DNA from: Bacillus sp. OV166
GTDB lineage: Bacteria; Bacillota; Bacilli; Bacillales; Cytobacillaceae
Reading direction: 5' to 3'
DNA length: 64,000 nt
NCBI RefSeq assembly: GCF_900177675.1
Contig: NZ_FXWM01000001.1
Location: 5,093,001 to 5,157,000 of the forward strand
Shown: in pieces, positions 8,364-16,432 of the stretch
Layout: every line of letters begins with the position of its first letter
Position numbering within the stretch: the first letter of the stretch is position 1
The notes under the pieces: generated by a model
Databases searched by the model: none
What the model was told of the DNA's origin: nothing
What the model saw: the letters and a program-made list of their open reading frames with translations, nothing else
Made by a program: the position numbers and the translations under genes

Positions 8364-9911
8364 ATAGTCAAGAAGTATAGTTTATTGCTATTATCTATAA
8401 TTCTTATTTTTGGAGCCTTCCTGCCTCAAGGGAAAAGTGTAGCAGCGACAGGTTCCGTTACTATTTCCACCGATTTAGTCAATGTCCGCGGCGGCCCAGG
8501 CTTGAGTTATCCCCTTGTAAAAATAGCCAATCGGGGCGAGAAGTATCAGATTGTAAAGGAGCAAGGTGATTGGATTCAAATTCAATTATCATTTGGAAAA
8601 ACTGGCTGGTTAGTTAATTGGCTAGTCACAAAAGATAACGATTTCCAACAAGAAAGTAAACCAGAAAGTACTGCTACGAAAAATAATACAGGTATCGTCA
8701 ATGGTGATACATTAAACATAAGACGTGAACCCTCCACATCGAGTCCCGTTATTGGGAAATTAACAGGTGGGACAAGCGTAACCATTTATTCTAAACAAAA
8801 TAATTGGTTAGAGGTTGGCTTTTCTAATTTAAGGGGATGGGTCAGTTCTGAGTTTATTGACAGTCAAACATCAATTGCTCAAAATGGCACGACTCAAAAC
8901 GAAATGACTACCAGTGCCGTCACCGGAACCGTAACAGCGAATAGTCTTAGTGTTCGCTCAGCGGCCTCATTAAATTCAAACCTCATTGGGACTGTAACCA
9001 ATGGTTTAAGTTATAAGATAGTAGAAGAGAAGAATAACTGGGCAAAAATAGAATACAAGACTGGTAGTTTCGGATGGGTTACCGGATGGTATCTTGATAA
9101 AAAAACAGTGAAATCCCAATCTGGACAAGCTGTGAAGGAAAGTATCATTACGATAATACATAACGGGACAAATATCCGAAAAGAACCAAATGTGCAATCA
9201 GGTGTCCTCGAGCGTGCAAATAAGGGCAGTAATTATCCCGTTAAAAGGGTAATTAATGACTGGTATGAGATTAAGCTGAAGAACGGAAAAACAGGGTATG
9301 TTGCTGGCTGGCTTGTTTCCATTAACGGTTCGAAACAACAGATTGAAAAGCCAGGAGCCGAATTATATCTTAAAAATAAAACCATTGTTCTGGACCCAGG
9401 ACATGGCGGAGTGGATAAAGGGGCTACTGGAGGCAGCGGAACATTTGAAAAAGAGCTTACACTTAGGACATCCCAGCTTTTATCTAATAAATTAAAAGCC
9501 GCAGGAGCCAATGTCTACGTAACGAGGAAAAATGATTCATACTTACAACTCGCTGCTCGAGTGAATATGGCACGTAATTACAAGGCGGATGCTTTTATCA
9601 GCCTTCATTACGATAGTAATTTAGATCGCAGTGTTCGTGGAATGACTGGCTTTTATTATCATTCCTATCAAAAAGCCCTGGCTGAATCCATTTTCACATC
9701 AACTATTGGACAAACAAAATTGAAAAACCGTGGAGTGCGTTTTGGCGATTTCCATGTGATCCGTGAGAATAGTCAAAAAGCCGTTTTAATAGAACTTGGC
9801 TATTTAAGTAACCCGGAAGAAGAAATGACGATAAAATCCAGTGGATTCCAAGAAAATGCCGCTTCTGGTTTGTTTAATGGATTAGCCAGATATTTTAAAG
9901 AGAATGAATAA
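8364..9911 (+). CDS. Secreted SH3-domain N-acetylmuramoyl-L-alanine amidase (YrvJ-like)
   Basis: A peptidoglycan hydrolase of about 515 residues. A signal peptide (KKYSLLLLSIILIFGAF...) is followed by four bacterial SH3 repeats of about 65 residues, each with an NVRxGP- or NIRxEP-like opening. A C-terminal Amidase_3 domain starts at IVLDPGHGGVDKGATG, with a downstream SLHYDS and IELGYLSN that give the zinc His and catalytic Glu. The strong AAAGGAGGGGG is placed for a start at ATA (8364). The next conventional start, TTG at 8385, would remove the two lysines of the signal peptide and lies about 26 bases from the ribosome binding site. The position next to yrzK and hisS matches yrvJ. Confidence 0.88.
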   Translation: MVKKYSLLLLSIILIFGAFLPQGKSVAATGSVTISTDLVNVRGGPGLSYPLVKIANRGEKYQIVKEQGDWIQIQLSFGKTGWLVNWLVTKDNDFQQESKPESTATKNNTGIVNGDTLNIRREPSTSSPVIGKLTGGTSVTIYSKQNNWLEVGFSNLRGWVSSEFIDSQTSIAQNGTTQNEMTTSAVTGTVTANSLSVRSAASLNSNLIGTVTNGLSYKIVEEKNNWAKIEYKTGSFGWVTGWYLDKKTVKSQSGQAVKESIITIIHNGTNIRKEPNVQSGVLERANKGSNYPVKRVINDWYEIKLKNGKTGYVAGWLVSINGSKQQIEKPGAELYLKNKTIVLDPGHGGVDKGATGGSGTFEKELTLRTSQLLSNKLKAAGANVYVTRKNDSYLQLAARVNMARNYKADAFISLHYDSNLDRSVRGMTGFYYHSYQKALAESIFTSTIGQTKLKNRGVRFGDFHVIRENSQKAVLIELGYLSNPEEEMTIKSSGFQENAASGLFNGLARYFKENE

Positions 9912-9927
9912 GGGCCTTGGAAGGTTT

Positions 9928-10029
9928 ATACAAATTCCTCGATCTAGCAAACGCCAAAATTATAGGTACTCCAAGGAGCGAAAAGATAAGAAAGACGACA
10001 AAGACTATGATGAAGATGCGGATGATTAA
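9928..10029 (+). other. Possible short coding remnant with basic/acidic tail
   Basis: Downstream of the amidase a 33-codon open stretch reads IQIPRSSKRQNYRYSKERKD and then a run of K, D, E and Y to a TAA at 10027. The composition looks coding, but no ATG, GTG or TTG begins it. The nearest candidate is an ATA three bases after GGAAGG. It could be a small gene with an unusual start, or the tail of a gene lost when the paa block joined here. The rest of 9912-10230 shows only a terminator. Confidence 0.25.
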
Positions 10030-10113
10030 TGACACTTTTAATTCCAAATCAATGTAAGGCACCCTTTGCTATTCGTTACTTTAAACTGCAAAAAATAGTA
10101 TAAGAAATACAAA

Positions 10114-10145
10114 CAAGCACACGACAATAACGTGTGCTTGTTTTG
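10114..10145 (+). terminator. Rho-independent terminator after the yrvJ-like gene
   Basis: A perfect 10-bp stem CAAGCACACG / CGTGTGCTTG (10114-10123 with 10131-10140) is followed by TTTTGTTG. Confidence 0.85.
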
Positions 10146-10230
10146 TTGTGGGCTACCGAGACTGCTCCACCCATAATTTGGATCGCCTATAGACTCCATT
10201 ATCCAGGTTCGTAAAACAATTATTATGTAA

Positions 10231-11190
10231 TTATAACATCACAGTAAAGCTGCTTAATCGATCTTCCATTTGTTTTTTAGCATCATTCATCATGCCGTCG
10301 AGCAGTTCTTTCACGGTTGGAATATGTTCAATGAGTCCGGCCACCTGCCCGCTATTCATGAAACCATTCTCAGCATCTCCCTGGATCGCACCAGCAATGT
10401 GATGGTCCTCTGATGTCATTTCGAGGTATTGTTCTGAAGCCACTCCACTTCGTTCCGATTCGATAATGCTATCAGCATATGGTGCTTTTAAAACGCGTCT
10501 TACTTGTCCGACTGACCGGCCTAAAATAACGGTTTCGTTATCCCCTGCATCAAGAAGCCTTTGTTTATAGGTTGAATGAAATGGTGCTTCTTTCGTTGCT
10601 ATCAAGCGAGTACCTAACTGTACGCCAGCTGCTCCGAGCATCAAAGCCGCTGCCAGACCTTGACCATTTCCAATTCCACCCGCTGCCACGACCGGGATTG
10701 TGACATGGCGGCTTATTTGTGGAATGAGCGTAAATGTGGTTAATTCCATACTTGAATTAATACCGGCTGCTTCAAACCCTTCTGCCACCAATACATCTGC
10801 CCCTGCAGCCTCTGCCTTTTGAGCTTGTTTGACCGACGCGACAACCGCAATTACTTTTATGCCTTTTTCATGCAGGAGTGGAATAAAAGGAGCAGGATTG
10901 CCAGCCGATAATGAAACAATTGGTATTTCATGCTTAAACACAAGTTGAATCATTTCTTTTGTATAAGGACTAACATTAATTGGTATATTCAATGCAAAAC
11001 TGTTATTCGTTTTATCTTTGGTTTCAAGAATAATGGCTTCGACCTGCTCAAGGGTCATCGTTCCACATCCTATCGTACCAAGACCTCCAGCTTCAGATAC
11101 AGCAGCCGTAAGCTGAGCATTGCTTATATTCCCCATTCCCCCCTGAATGATTGGATATTGAATAGAAAAAAGTTCGCAAATATATTTCAT
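10231..11190 (-). CDS. Nitronate monooxygenase / FabK-like flavoprotein
   Basis: FMN-dependent TIM-barrel enzyme, 319 residues. The N-terminus (YPIIQGGMGNIS) and the phosphate-binding stretch VVAAGGIGNGQGLAAALMLG (near 166) are diagnostic of the nitronate monooxygenase / enoyl-ACP reductase II family. LGTRLIATKEAP follows near 192. It could oxidise alkyl nitronates or be a FabK-type reductase; sequence alone does not separate these. The start has AGGGGGT at good spacing. It stands at the edge of the paa block, divergent from the gamma-carbonic anhydrase gene. Confidence 0.85.
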   Translation of the reverse strand: MKYICELFSIQYPIIQGGMGNISNAQLTAAVSEAGGLGTIGCGTMTLEQVEAIILETKDKTNNSFALNIPINVSPYTKEMIQLVFKHEIPIVSLSAGNPAPFIPLLHEKGIKVIAVVASVKQAQKAEAAGADVLVAEGFEAAGINSSMELTTFTLIPQISRHVTIPVVAAGGIGNGQGLAAALMLGAAGVQLGTRLIATKEAPFHSTYKQRLLDAGDNETVILGRSVGQVRRVLKAPYADSIIESERSGVASEQYLEMTSEDHHIAGAIQGDAENGFMNSGQVAGLIEHIPTVKELLDGMMNDAKKQMEDRLSSFTVML

Positions 11191-11270
11191 TTTTTCAACC
11201 CCCTATTAATTTCATGTTATACTATAATCAATAGAAAAACAATTCTGATTTTTTAAAAGGAGCGAAAGAA

Positions 11271-11783
11271 ATGATCATCCCATTCAATGGCATAACCCCT
11301 TCCATTCATAAAACAGTTTTCGTGGCACCTGGTGCTCACTTAATTGGCGATATTACGATTAAAGAAGAATCTTCCATCTGGTTTAATGCTGTGTTACGAG
11401 GGGATGAGGATTCGATTATTATTGGCGCAAGGTGCAGTATTCAAGATAACTCTACCATTCATTTATTCGAAGGATGTCCTGTTATCATTGAAGACGAGGT
11501 TACAGTCGGGCACAACGTTATTCTGCACGGCTGCAAAGTGGGTAAACGTTCAATTATCGGTATGGGCTCTACCATATTAGACAACGTAGAAATCGGCGAA
11601 GAATGCATTATTGGTGCGAATACACTGATTGCCGCGGGCAAAAAGATACCGCCACGCTCACTTGTCGTTGGATCACCGGGAAAAGTCGTCAGGGAATTAA
11701 CCGATAAAGACCTAGAACTTATTCGCCTCTCTACTGATTCATATGTACAAAAAGGACGGGAATTTAAAGAGATCCTTAAATAG
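11271..11783 (+). CDS. Gamma-carbonic anhydrase family hexapeptide-repeat protein (PaaY/YtoA-like)
   Basis: A 170-residue left-handed beta-helix protein of hexapeptide repeats (for example VTVGHNVILHGCKVGKRS). The metal-ligand His pattern is visible: H in TIHLFEG, then H at TVGH and LHG. Members of this family include PaaY, a thioesterase found in some phenylacetate loci, and YtoA-type carbonic anhydrases. The start is preceded by AAAAGGAGCG. Its position near paaX suggests a PaaY-like role, but the family is widespread and this is inference. Confidence 0.85.
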   Translation: MIIPFNGITPSIHKTVFVAPGAHLIGDITIKEESSIWFNAVLRGDEDSIIIGARCSIQDNSTIHLFEGCPVIIEDEVTVGHNVILHGCKVGKRSIIGMGSTILDNVEIGEECIIGANTLIAAGKKIPPRSLVVGSPGKVVRELTDKDLELIRLSTDSYVQKGREFKEILK

Positions 11784-11802
11784 ATAATTTAAGATTTTAA
11801 GA

Positions 11803-12082
11803 ACAAAAGGCGCAAGCGCCCGTTAAGCGACGTATGGACTGGAGCACTCCAACTGAGATCAATGAAAAAGGAAAGCGGAAGCGCCTTGCTCAGGGGCAAC
11901 AGGCATAAGACGAGCCGGCGAGAAGGTTGTTCTTTAACCTTCTTGAAGGATTGGCTTATGACCCGAGCCCCTTGGCGCTAAGCTAGACAACACGGAGCTG
12001 CGCAAGATTCGATGTTGACATATCGTATGGCGGAGGGCGAAGTACACTAGTCGCTGGGCGCTGGAGCTGGAGCTGGATTCAG
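11803..12082 (+). repeat. Dispersed repeat family 1 with a second element nested inside
   Basis: Outer copy: it starts GGCGCAAGCGCCCGTTAAGC, continues GACGTATGGACTGGAGC and ends TCGCTGGGCGCTGGAGCT. It aligns with the copy at 32995-33145. Relative to that copy, a block of about 115 bases (roughly 11873-11991) is inserted after AAAGGAA. The insert begins AGCGGAAGCGCC, ends GGCGCTAAGCTAGACAA, and contains a hairpin AAGGTT / AACCTT. Its termini resemble those of family 1 itself. The stretch 11784-12183 holds no gene. Confidence 0.8.
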
Positions 12083-12131
12083 ATAACCATTCTAATTATC
12101 CACATTAAAATTTTTTTATAATTTCCTACAA

Positions 12132-12184
12132 AACAAAAAAAGCTGCCTCGAAAGTCTTCCATTAAAGACTTTTGGGGCAGCTTT
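12132..12184 (-). terminator. Rho-independent terminator of paaX
   Basis: A long hairpin with outer arms AAAGCTGCC / GGCAGCTTT (12139-12147 with 12176-12184) and inner arms AAAGTCTT / AAGACTTT. On the minus strand a T-rich tract follows (plus 12130-12140). It begins at the paaX stop codon. Confidence 0.85.
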
Positions 12185-13074
12185 TATTTTTTTGAATGAA
12201 TAATTAACGGATGATTTTTCGCGTCATAGGAATGATCCTTTCTGCGCAAATCATTATCCGCTTCAAAGACATTTTCAAAAAAACTGCTAGCTGATTCCGC
12301 TAAAAGTTGATAATACTGACTAAACAGCAGTGCCGCATGATTACCACTCCACATTGGCGGTAAAAGTTCCTTTGGCAGACCTGGATCAATGAACAGAAAT
12401 TTTCTGTATTCATGAACAAGATTTGTTCTCTCCACAAAGCACTCTGAGTCGGACATTTCTCCATTGCTTAGCACACTTTGATGTACAATGAATTGCTTAC
12501 TGTACTTTGAGATAAACTCCTCATACTTATTCTCGATTTCCTCAAGCGGCCAGCTTTTTTCCACAAGGGATTGACTATCTTTTGGCCCTTTATAGTCCGA
12601 GACGAAGAAATCAACGTATTCACTAATATCATACTTTTCGATTAAAAGATTCACTTCTTTTTCAAGGTTATTCGGTGAAATCCAGCAGGCATTAGAGAAA
12701 CTGCCAAATCCACTCCACAATAGTTCCTGTCGAAGCTCATCACGAATCTGTCGTTTTTCTTCCGGAATCGAATACATTAAAATACGCCATTTTCCGTCCC
12801 ATTCATGCGGGTTCAGCTTAAAAATTCGGTTGGCGGCCTCATCCATCCGGGATACACCTCGTTCAGTCAAAAAGTAAAAACTTTTGTTTCCCTGCTTTTC
12901 TGACTGAATCCACCCTTGCTTCACCATTCGGGAAACAGCGACACGAACGCCCTGTTCATTATGCCCAAACTCTTTCAATAAACGAACCAAGCTGCCAATC
13001 CAAATTTTATTTCCATAGTGACGTAAATAATCTCCATAAATGGTGAAAATCATCGATTGTGTGTTTGCACCCAT
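12184..13074 (-). CDS. paaX: PaaX-family transcriptional regulator
   Basis: A repressor family that binds phenylacetyl-CoA and controls paa genes, 296 residues. The N-terminus (SMIFTIYGDYLRHYGNKIWI) and the winged helix that follows (VRVAVSRMVKQGWI ... GNKSFYFLTERG) are typical. The middle holds WRILMYSIPEEKR, the usual PaaX effector domain. I chose the ATG at 13074 because PaaX proteins align from there; a longer frame to 13200 would run into the upstream gene. It is the last gene of the paa run on this strand. Its presence in a Gram-positive locus is consistent with repression by a PaaX-type rather than TetR-type regulator. Confidence 0.85.
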   Translation of the reverse strand: MGANTQSMIFTIYGDYLRHYGNKIWIGSLVRLLKEFGHNEQGVRVAVSRMVKQGWIQSEKQGNKSFYFLTERGVSRMDEAANRIFKLNPHEWDGKWRILMYSIPEEKRQIRDELRQELLWSGFGSFSNACWISPNNLEKEVNLLIEKYDISEYVDFFVSDYKGPKDSQSLVEKSWPLEEIENKYEEFISKYSKQFIVHQSVLSNGEMSDSECFVERTNLVHEYRKFLFIDPGLPKELLPPMWSGNHAALLFSQYYQLLAESASSFFENVFEADNDLRRKDHSYDAKNHPLIIHSKK

Positions 13075-13156
13075 AAACTCTTCACTCTTTCTTTTTCCCT
13101 GCCCCTTACAAATTTTGAACGAGACGTTTTTTTCTATTATATCACAAACGTCAATA

Positions 13157-13933
13157 TCATCTCCCTGAAAATTGAGGTATTCTCCGCTCACTAAATGCAT
13201 CGAGCGCCTCGATTCGGTCTTCTGTTGGAATCGTCAGTTCATACGCTTTCGCTTCAATTGCAAGCCCCGTCTGTAAATCTGCGTTCATTCCCTGAGTAAT
13301 CGCATATTTCGCCTGTTTTAATGCGACAGGCCCATTTTTCATCATGTTTGCCGCAAATTGTTTACACTCTTCAGAAAGCACATCATGCGGCACCACTTTT
13401 AATACAATACCAAGGTCGAGCGCCTCCTCAGCTGAGATTTTTTTCGCCGTTAAAATTAATTCTTTGCCCTTCATTTCACCAATCAGTCGTGGAAGGCGCT
13501 GTGTTCCGCCTGCACCAGGAATGATTGCCCAGCTCGTTTCGGTCAACCCCATGGATACACCTTGTGCCGCAATCGCAAAGTCACACGACAGTAGCCACTC
13601 AAATCCTCCGCCCAGCGCGTAACCATTAACCGCTGCGATTGTCGGCTGCGGCAAGCTGGCAATACTATTAAACAAATCACGAATCGCTTTCACATTTCTT
13701 CTTACCTCTGACTCATTTAAGGTTTTTCTTTCTTTCAAATCAGCACCGGCACTGAATGCTTTTTGGCCGGCTCCTGTAAAAATAACAACGCGTACCTCAG
13801 GATTTACATGAATGGAATCAACAGCCTCCTGCAGTTCACGAAGTGTATCATAGTTAAAACAATTCAATACGTCCGGTCGGTTTACTGTTACATATCCGAT
13901 ATGACCTTTCACTTCATATAATACGTTTCCCAT
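13157..13933 (-). CDS. Enoyl-CoA hydratase/isomerase, third crotonase of the paa locus
   Basis: Crotonase of 258 residues. The oxyanion segment AFSAGADL is at 60-66. Both catalytic glutamates of classical hydratases are present: E112 in GGGFE and E132 in LTE, followed by IPGAGGTQRL. It is therefore competent for syn-hydration. The locus already has PaaF and PaaG. The extra enzyme may serve ring opening together with the aldehyde dehydrogenase that lacks a MaoC domain, or act on another acyl-CoA. It lies 257 bases downstream of paaJ across a dispersed repeat. Confidence 0.85.
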   Translation of the reverse strand: MGNVLYEVKGHIGYVTVNRPDVLNCFNYDTLRELQEAVDSIHVNPEVRVVIFTGAGQKAFSAGADLKERKTLNESEVRRNVKAIRDLFNSIASLPQPTIAAVNGYALGGGFEWLLSCDFAIAAQGVSMGLTETSWAIIPGAGGTQRLPRLIGEMKGKELILTAKKISAEEALDLGIVLKVVPHDVLSEECKQFAANMMKNGPVALKQAKYAITQGMNADLQTGLAIEAKAYELTIPTEDRIEALDAFSERRIPQFSGR

Positions 13934-13953
13934 GGCCGTTCCCTCTCTTTTTT

Positions 13954-14142
13954 AAGGCTGTGCTAAATTTGCCTATTGATTTCCGATACAGGCACCTCAC
14001 TTTCCGCGGGCGGTCCGGGTGTCTCCTCGGCGCTTTTGCGCCTGTGGGGTCTCCCAAGACCTTCTTTTCCCGCAGGAGTCTCGTGCCTTCCGCTCCAATC
14101 AACATAGTTTGCAAAATCAACATTGAGCTTTAACACAGCCTT
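13954..14142. repeat. Dispersed intergenic repeat, family 2
   Basis: A GC-rich element between paaJ and the third crotonase. It is bounded by near-perfect inverted arms (AAGGCTGTGCTAA at 13954 and its complement near 14129-14142). Inside, TTTCCGCGGGCGGTCCGGG and CCGCAGGAGTCTCG are shared with 61217-61361, and both copies end CCGCTCCAATCAACATAGT. The outer arms followed by TTTTTT could also act as a transcription terminator. Confidence 0.8.
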
Positions 14143-14191
14143 TTTTAAAATAGAGGCCATCCCACAAATTCGAGACAGCCCATTTTAGATC

Positions 14192-15394
14192 CTAGTCTAT
14201 ATTTTCAATAATCGCCGCTATCCCCTGACCGACTCCTACACACATTGTCGCCAGTCCATATTGAACATTTTGTTTTTTCATTTCATATAAAAGCGTCGTC
14301 AAAATACGGGCTCCGCTTGCACCAAGTGGATGTCCAAACGCAATAGCACCGCCGTTTACATTGACCTTTTCCTGATCAAACTCAAGCTGGCGTATGCATT
14401 CCAGCGACTGTGAGGCAAAAGCTTCATTTAGTTCTACAAGACCGATATCGTTTACCGATAAGTTTGCCCGATCAAGCGCTTTTTTCGTTGCATAAATTGG
14501 ACCAAGGCCCATAACCGCAGGCTCAAGACCGGCAACCGCTCCAACCACATATTTTGCAAGTGACTTCAAACCAAGTTCTTTTGCTTTATCCGCACTCATT
14601 AATAACAAAGCGGATGCACCGTCATTTACTCCAGATGCATTACCAGCTGTTACTGTGCCACCTTCAAAAATCGGACGCAGTTTAGCAAGTTTTTCAATCG
14701 TTGTATCTGGACGTGGATGCTCGTCTTGATCGAAGACAACCTCGTTTCCTTTCCGATCATGAAAACGAACGGGTACAATTTCTTCCGCAAAACGATTGGA
14801 TTCCATTGCTTTTTTTGCCCGCTGCTGGCTTTGAAGTGCAAACTGATCCTGATCTTCCCGTGAAATTGAGCAGCGTTGCGCCACATTTTCAGCTGTCTGA
14901 GGCATGGAATCTGCTCCATACATCTCTTCTAGCTTTTTATTCGTAAATCGCCATCCAATCGTTGTATCTTGAAGCTCCATCGATCCCCGAGGGAAGTCAC
15001 TCTCAGGTTTTGCCATGACATATGGTGCTCTTGTCATACTTTCCGTTCCCCCTGCGATGTAAATATCGCCTTCCCCTACAGCTATAGATCGTGCAGCATA
15101 CATAACCGCATCAAGTCCTGATCCGCACAAACGATTAATAGTAGTTCCACCAACGTTCACTGGAAGACCAGCTAAAAGTGCGGACATTCTCGCTACATCT
15201 CGGTTATCCTCTCCTGCCTGATTCGCATTTCCGAAGATGACATCTTCAATTTGTTCCGGCGGCAGCCCTGGATTCCGCTCTATCAGCGCTTTAATGACAA
15301 TTGCTCCGAGATCATCTGGACGTACACTTTTTAATGCTCCTTTATACTTCCCGATAGGTGTTCTTACCGCATCAACAATGACAACGTCCCTCAT
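14192..15394 (-). CDS. paaJ: 3-oxoadipyl-CoA / 3-oxo-5,6-dehydrosuberyl-CoA thiolase
   Basis: Thiolase II of 400 residues, with nucleophilic C90 in NRLCGSGLDAV, H355 in GHPLGASGAR and C385 in MCVGVGQG. All three catalytic residues are intact. In phenylacetate breakdown it cleaves 3-oxo-dehydrosuberyl-CoA and 3-oxoadipyl-CoA to acetyl-CoA and finally succinyl-CoA. The motif ESMTRAPYVM is frequent in PaaJ/PcaF-type enzymes. The start overlaps the paaH stop by four bases (ATGA type). It might also serve general acetoacetyl-CoA metabolism, but the context favours paaJ. Confidence 0.88.
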   Translation of the reverse strand: MRDVVIVDAVRTPIGKYKGALKSVRPDDLGAIVIKALIERNPGLPPEQIEDVIFGNANQAGEDNRDVARMSALLAGLPVNVGGTTINRLCGSGLDAVMYAARSIAVGEGDIYIAGGTESMTRAPYVMAKPESDFPRGSMELQDTTIGWRFTNKKLEEMYGADSMPQTAENVAQRCSISREDQDQFALQSQQRAKKAMESNRFAEEIVPVRFHDRKGNEVVFDQDEHPRPDTTIEKLAKLRPIFEGGTVTAGNASGVNDGASALLLMSADKAKELGLKSLAKYVVGAVAGLEPAVMGLGPIYATKKALDRANLSVNDIGLVELNEAFASQSLECIRQLEFDQEKVNVNGGAIAFGHPLGASGARILTTLLYEMKKQNVQYGLATMCVGVGQGIAAIIENID

Positions 15395-16263
15395 TTTCCC
15401 ACCAGCTCTTCAATTTTTGTATAGTCGTACACACCTTTACCAGACTTGCGGCCCAGCCTTCCCGCTTTTACATACTGTTCAAGAAGTGGCGCTGGACGGT
15501 ATTTTTCACCAAGTTTTTCATGTAAATATTTTAAATTATTTAAACGGGCATCTAGTCCTACTAAATCCCCCAGCTCAAATGGGCCCATCGGATAATTCAA
15601 TCCTAGCTTGATTGCTTTATCAATTTCTTCAGGTGTTCCTAACCCTTCTTGAAGCATATAGAATGCTTCATTCCCAACCAGGCAGCTAATCCGGCTTGTT
15701 ACAAAACCAGGAAATTCGTTAATGACCACTGTCTCTTTCCCCATCTTCTCAGCGACCTGTTTTATGACTGCTGCTGTTTCATCACTCGTTTCGAGGCCGC
15801 GTACAATTTCGACTAGCGGCATTTTCTGTACAGGATTGAAGAAATGCATCGCAATCGTTTTTTCAGGACGCTTTCCATAAGAACCAATTTCTGTCGGGCT
15901 CATAGTGGAAGTATTAGTAGCAAAATAGCAGTGATCCTGTGCATGTTCTTCTATTGTTTCAAAAACAGCTTTTTTAACTTCTGCACGCTCTGGAACGGCC
16001 TCTATAATTAAATCAGCTTTAATAGCAGCTTCTTTTAAATTGGAAGAATATAATAATCGACTTTTTCCTGCATCCGCTTCTTCAGAAGTGATTTTTCCGT
16101 AACGTACACCTTTTTCAAAAATAATATCAATCTCTTTTTTCGCGCTGTCTAATGCAGATGAATTCACATCTACTAATGTTATGTCAAATCCTCCGGTCGC
16201 TCCTACATAGGCGATCCCTCTGCCCATTACTCCAGAGCCTACGACTACTATGTTTGTAATCAT
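15391..16263 (-). CDS. paaH: 3-hydroxyadipyl-CoA dehydrogenase (3-hydroxyacyl-CoA dehydrogenase family)
   Basis: NAD-dependent 3-hydroxyacyl-CoA dehydrogenase, 290 residues. The Rossmann motif VGSGVMGRGIA is at 8-18. The catalytic His segment HFFNPVQKMPLVEIV is near 141 and the C-terminal domain starts at LGLNYPMGPFEL. It oxidises 3-hydroxyadipyl-CoA in the lower paa pathway. It is translationally coupled to paaJ and separated from the aldehyde dehydrogenase gene by 169 bases that contain an imperfect large hairpin (arms 16289-16298 and 16355-16364). Confidence 0.88.
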   Translation of the reverse strand: MITNIVVVGSGVMGRGIAYVGATGGFDITLVDVNSSALDSAKKEIDIIFEKGVRYGKITSEEADAGKSRLLYSSNLKEAAIKADLIIEAVPERAEVKKAVFETIEEHAQDHCYFATNTSTMSPTEIGSYGKRPEKTIAMHFFNPVQKMPLVEIVRGLETSDETAAVIKQVAEKMGKETVVINEFPGFVTSRISCLVGNEAFYMLQEGLGTPEEIDKAIKLGLNYPMGPFELGDLVGLDARLNNLKYLHEKLGEKYRPAPLLEQYVKAGRLGRKSGKGVYDYTKIEELVGK

Positions 16264-16432
16264 CTAACTTTCTCCTTCCACATAATAGAGGCTGGCTGCG
16301 ATAGAATCAGATTAGCATCCAGCTATACCCGAATGATGTTTCTGAAATATGTTTCAGCCAGCCTTTATTCACTATTTTGTATCTCGGTTTAATATCCATC
16401 AACGGCAGGCCCCTGATAGAAGTTTCACCTTA

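Noticed and set aside
13074..13200. N-terminal extension of the PaaX gene to 13200
   Set aside because: The extra 42 residues overlap the upstream crotonase gene and do not resemble PaaX proteins, which align from the ATG at 13074.
16289..16364. Terminator between the aldehyde dehydrogenase and paaH genes
   Set aside because: The 10-bp arms are 56 bases apart and no T-run follows on the minus strand, so I do not call it a terminator.
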